From the NCBI GenBank assembly GCA_947365245.1, contig CANAWG010000015.1:1-64000 (forward strand): a stretch of 64,000 nucleotides of DNA. The letters are read 5' to 3'. The position numbers were made by a program, and so were the translations under genes. This DNA is from an uncultured Oscillibacter sp. (GTDB lineage: Bacteria > Bacillota > Clostridia > Oscillospirales > Oscillospiraceae). Positions within the stretch are counted from its first letter, which is position 1. The number at the start of each line of letters is the position of its first letter. Below are positions 62,383 to 64,000 of the stretch, in pieces. The notes under the pieces were generated by a model that did not search any database, was not told where the DNA came from, and was given only the letters and a program-made list of their open reading frames with translations.

Positions 62383-62433
62383 TTGCCAATTTACTGACAA
62401 TGTTATTATAGGGATGCCGGCGGCAATTATCAA
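62383..62433 (-). promoter_or_regulatory. hbd promoter with Rex-like site at the start point
   Basis: Minus strand TTGATA (62428-62433), 17-bp spacer, TATAAT (62405-62410). Directly downstream, at the expected +1, is TTGCCAATTTACTGACAA (62383-62400), an imperfect Rex dyad (TTGTTAANNNNTTAACAA). Rex senses NADH/NAD+ and often controls this operon. Confidence 0.6.
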
Positions 62434-62511
62434 GTGGAAAATCGAGTGATTCCACCCCCTTTTCCGCTTTTTTACATTTCACACAAATTACTCCGAAAAA
62501 TTTATGCAATT

Positions 62512-62529
62512 TTGTGAATTGATTAACAT
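62512..62529. promoter_or_regulatory. Second Rex-like site
   Basis: TTGTGAATTGATTAACAT, two differences from the Rex consensus, between hbd and trmB. It is about 80 bp upstream of the hbd -35 and 32 bp upstream of the trmB -35. Confidence 0.55.
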
Positions 62530-62560
62530 AATCCCTCTTCCGCGCCCCGCGGAAAAGGCA

Positions 62561-62589
62561 TTTACATGGCCCATTTCCTGTGATACAAT
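62561..62589 (+). promoter_or_regulatory. trmB promoter
   Basis: TTTACA (62561-62566), 17-bp spacer, TACAAT (62584-62589). Confidence 0.65.
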
Positions 62590-62647
62590 GGCGGGGTGCA
62601 CACAACACCTTGTGGTTGATATTTCTATGTTCCAGGAGGAGCTTTCC

Positions 62648-63691
62648 ATGCGGATGCGGAAGAAAAAGAACCTGATCCCCCGGATGGAGCGGTGCGGAGA
62701 CCGCCTGATCCAAAACCCCTACGACCGCTGGGGCCGCTGGCGGGAGCTGATGCCCCGGGCCCGGGAGCTGCGGCTGGAGCTGGGCTGCGGCAAGGGCCGC
62801 TTCACCGCCGGCACGGCGGCGGCAGAGCGGGACGTCCTCTTCATCGCCGTGGAGCGGGTGCCGGACGCCATGGTGGTGGCCATGGAGCGGTGCGCGGCCG
62901 CGGGGCTCGACAACGTCTACTTCATCGACGCCAACGCCGACCAGCTGCCTTTCTTCTTCGCCCCCGGCGAGGCGGACCGGATCTACATCAACTTCTGCGA
63001 CCCCTGGCCCAGCGGCCGCCACGCCAAGCGCCGCCTGACCCACGGGAGCTTTTTGAAGCTCTACCGCCAGGTGCTGAGGGAGGGCGGCGAGATCCACTTC
63101 AAAACCGACAACCAGGGCCTCTTTGACTTCTCCGTGGAGGAGATTCCCCAGTTCGGCTTCACCCTGTCGGAGGTCACCCGAGACCTCCACGAACACGGCC
63201 CCGTGGGGGTCATGACGGACTACGAGGCCAAATTCCATGAGCTGGGCCAGCCCATCTGCCGCCTGGTGGGCACCATGGTCCCCTGGGAGGAGACGTTCCC
63301 CACCGACATCCGGCGATTGCGGGAGCGGTGGCTGGACGCTTTCACCGAGGGCGTCCCCGAGGCGGACCTGGGCAGACACGTGCTGGCGGACGGGAACTAC
63401 CTCTGGCACGCCTTCTCCTGGAAACTGGTGCCCTGCCTGGAGGGAGAGGCCGCCCAAAGGGCCCTGGCGGAGACGCCGGACAGCGGCCTCTATTTATTTT
63501 ATAATGAGTATCCCCCCCAGGGGGCGTCCCGGGTGCGGCCCATCTCCAAGGCGGAGGCCCTGTCCATGGAGCCGCCGGAGACGATGGCCGGGGCGGACTG
63601 GTATCTGGTGGACCGGGACTTCACCTGGACCTACGCCCACACCCACGAGGCCCAGTGCGGCCCCTACTTCTGCCGCCCGGCGGAGAGCTGA
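62648..63691 (+). CDS. trmB: tRNA (guanine-N7)-methyltransferase with C-terminal extension
   Basis: A 347-residue protein; the ATG at 62648 follows AGGAGGAG. Residues 1-215 are TrmB, which makes m7G46 in tRNA: LELGCGKGRFTAGTAA (SAM site), FCDPWPSGRHAKRRLTHGSFL, GGEIHFKTDNQGLFDFS and MTDYEAKFHELGQPICRL. Residues about 216-347 are an extra domain (WLDAFTEGVPEADLGRH, WHAFSWKLVPCLEG, WYLVDRDFTWTYAHTHE, GPYFC), possibly DUF4275-like, with low certainty. Standard TrmB has about 220 residues. Confidence 0.9.
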   Translation: MRMRKKKNLIPRMERCGDRLIQNPYDRWGRWRELMPRARELRLELGCGKGRFTAGTAAAERDVLFIAVERVPDAMVVAMERCAAAGLDNVYFIDANADQLPFFFAPGEADRIYINFCDPWPSGRHAKRRLTHGSFLKLYRQVLREGGEIHFKTDNQGLFDFSVEEIPQFGFTLSEVTRDLHEHGPVGVMTDYEAKFHELGQPICRLVGTMVPWEETFPTDIRRLRERWLDAFTEGVPEADLGRHVLADGNYLWHAFSWKLVPCLEGEAAQRALAETPDSGLYLFYNEYPPQGASRVRPISKAEALSMEPPETMAGADWYLVDRDFTWTYAHTHEAQCGPYFCRPAES

Positions 63692-63712
63692 CAATTTCAA
63701 AAGCCCATCCAG

Positions 63713-63740
63713 GGCCGCGCGGAAGACCGCGCGGCCTTTC
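63713..63740 (+). terminator. Terminator of trmB
   Basis: GGCCGCGCGG-AAGA-CCGCGCGGCC followed by TTT. Confidence 0.75.
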
Positions 63741-63790
63741 GCGTCTCCAAAAGCTGTAACAATTTTGATGATTTTGTTACCGCTTTGTGG

Positions 63791-63830
63791 TTGACATTTG
63801 TCTACCTTCCTGTTATGGTATAGGTAGACA
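63791..63830 (+). promoter_or_regulatory. Promoter and operator of the BlaI-like gene
   Basis: TTGACA (63791-63796), 17-bp spacer, TATGGT (63814-63819). The arms TGTCTACC (63799-63806) and GGTAGACA (63823-63830) form a perfect dyad across the -10, suitable for autorepression. Confidence 0.65.
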
Positions 63831-63856
63831 GTTGTATACCAAAGGAGGAGCGCACT

Positions 63857-64000
63857 ATGAAAATCAACCTCTCGGACAGCGAGTGGAAGCTGATGAACTG
63901 CCTGTGGAGCCGATCTCCCGGCACCATCACGGAGCTGACGGCGGCACTGAAGGCGGACACCGGCTGGAGCAAGAACACGGTCATCACCATGCTCTCCCGG
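63857..64000 (+). CDS. BlaI/MecI/CopY family repressor, 5' part
   Basis: The first 48 codons are in the window: MKINLSDSEWKLMNCLWSRS, then TITELTAALKADTGWSKNTVITMLSR. This is the winged-helix of BlaI/CopY repressors (LSDSEWxLM and WSxNTVxTxLxR). AAAGGAGG precedes the ATG. The frame is open to the right edge. The likely downstream partner in this family is a BlaR1-like M56 peptidase, which would lie outside the window. Confidence 0.9.
   Translation, partial: MKINLSDSEWKLMNCLWSRSPGTITELTAALKADTGWSKNTVITMLSR

Overview
The window is a GC-rich chromosomal stretch that looks like an anaerobic, spore-forming, butyrate-producing member of the Clostridia, probably Oscillospiraceae (Oscillibacter, Dysosmobacter or Flavonifractor-like; an inference from gene content, not a search). 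Supporting genes are the spoIIA sporulation operon (46669-48139), a V/A-type ATPase, pyruvate:ferredoxin oxidoreductase, and an hbd-bcd-etfB-etfA operon that reduces acetoacetyl-CoA-derived intermediates towards butyryl-CoA. Only one tRNA gene (Leu-CAA) is present. I saw no rRNA, CRISPR array or complete mobile element; a tyrosine recombinase runs off the left edge.

Layout. 1-7.4 kb: recombinase, a TetR regulator, and divergently from it a three-gene phosphorelay (single REC protein, hybrid kinase with REC and Hpt, and a hybrid kinase with REC fused to a C-terminal DegV-type fatty-acid-binding domain). 7.7-14.3 kb: two membrane or repeat-bearing XRE regulators, an AIM24-family protein, an orphan solute-binding lipoprotein and a chemoreceptor-like protein. 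15-24 kb: the V-ATPase operon (order H-I-K-E-C-F-A-B-D), with the residues of a Na+-binding rotor. 24.6-28.2 kb: a DivIVA-like coiled-coil protein and a csoR-copA copper operon. 28.5-34 kb: two MgtC paralogues, a glycine riboswitch with an AGCS symporter, and folT-folC under a THF riboswitch. 34-44 kb: a DapA-family lyase, PFOR, and a sugar-acid locus (IlvD/Edd dehydratase, IclR regulator, SDR, GntP permease). 44.4-48.9 kb: an apparently LexA-controlled DNA-repair cassette (34-residue membrane peptide, radical SAM protein, partner protein), then spoIIA. 49-58 kb: valS behind a T-box with a YcxB-like gene in between, a DMT transporter, GNAT, HAD, pentapeptide-repeat protein and PcrA. 58.3-64 kb: the butyrate operon with Rex-like sites, a TrmB with a long C-terminal extension, and the start of a BlaI-type regulator.

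Most interesting are: (1) the kinase-REC-DegV fusion and its neighbours, which would make a lipid-responsive phosphorelay without a DNA-binding output; (2) the SOS-box promoter driving a 34-residue single-span peptide plus the radical SAM repair pair; (3) families of dispersed intergenic hairpin elements, two of which show compensatory base changes; (4) a copA that carries an in-frame CopZ with its own Shine-Dalgarno sequence; (5) a regulator with 17 hydrophobic pentapeptide-like repeats. Functions are read from recognisable motifs; no database search was possible.
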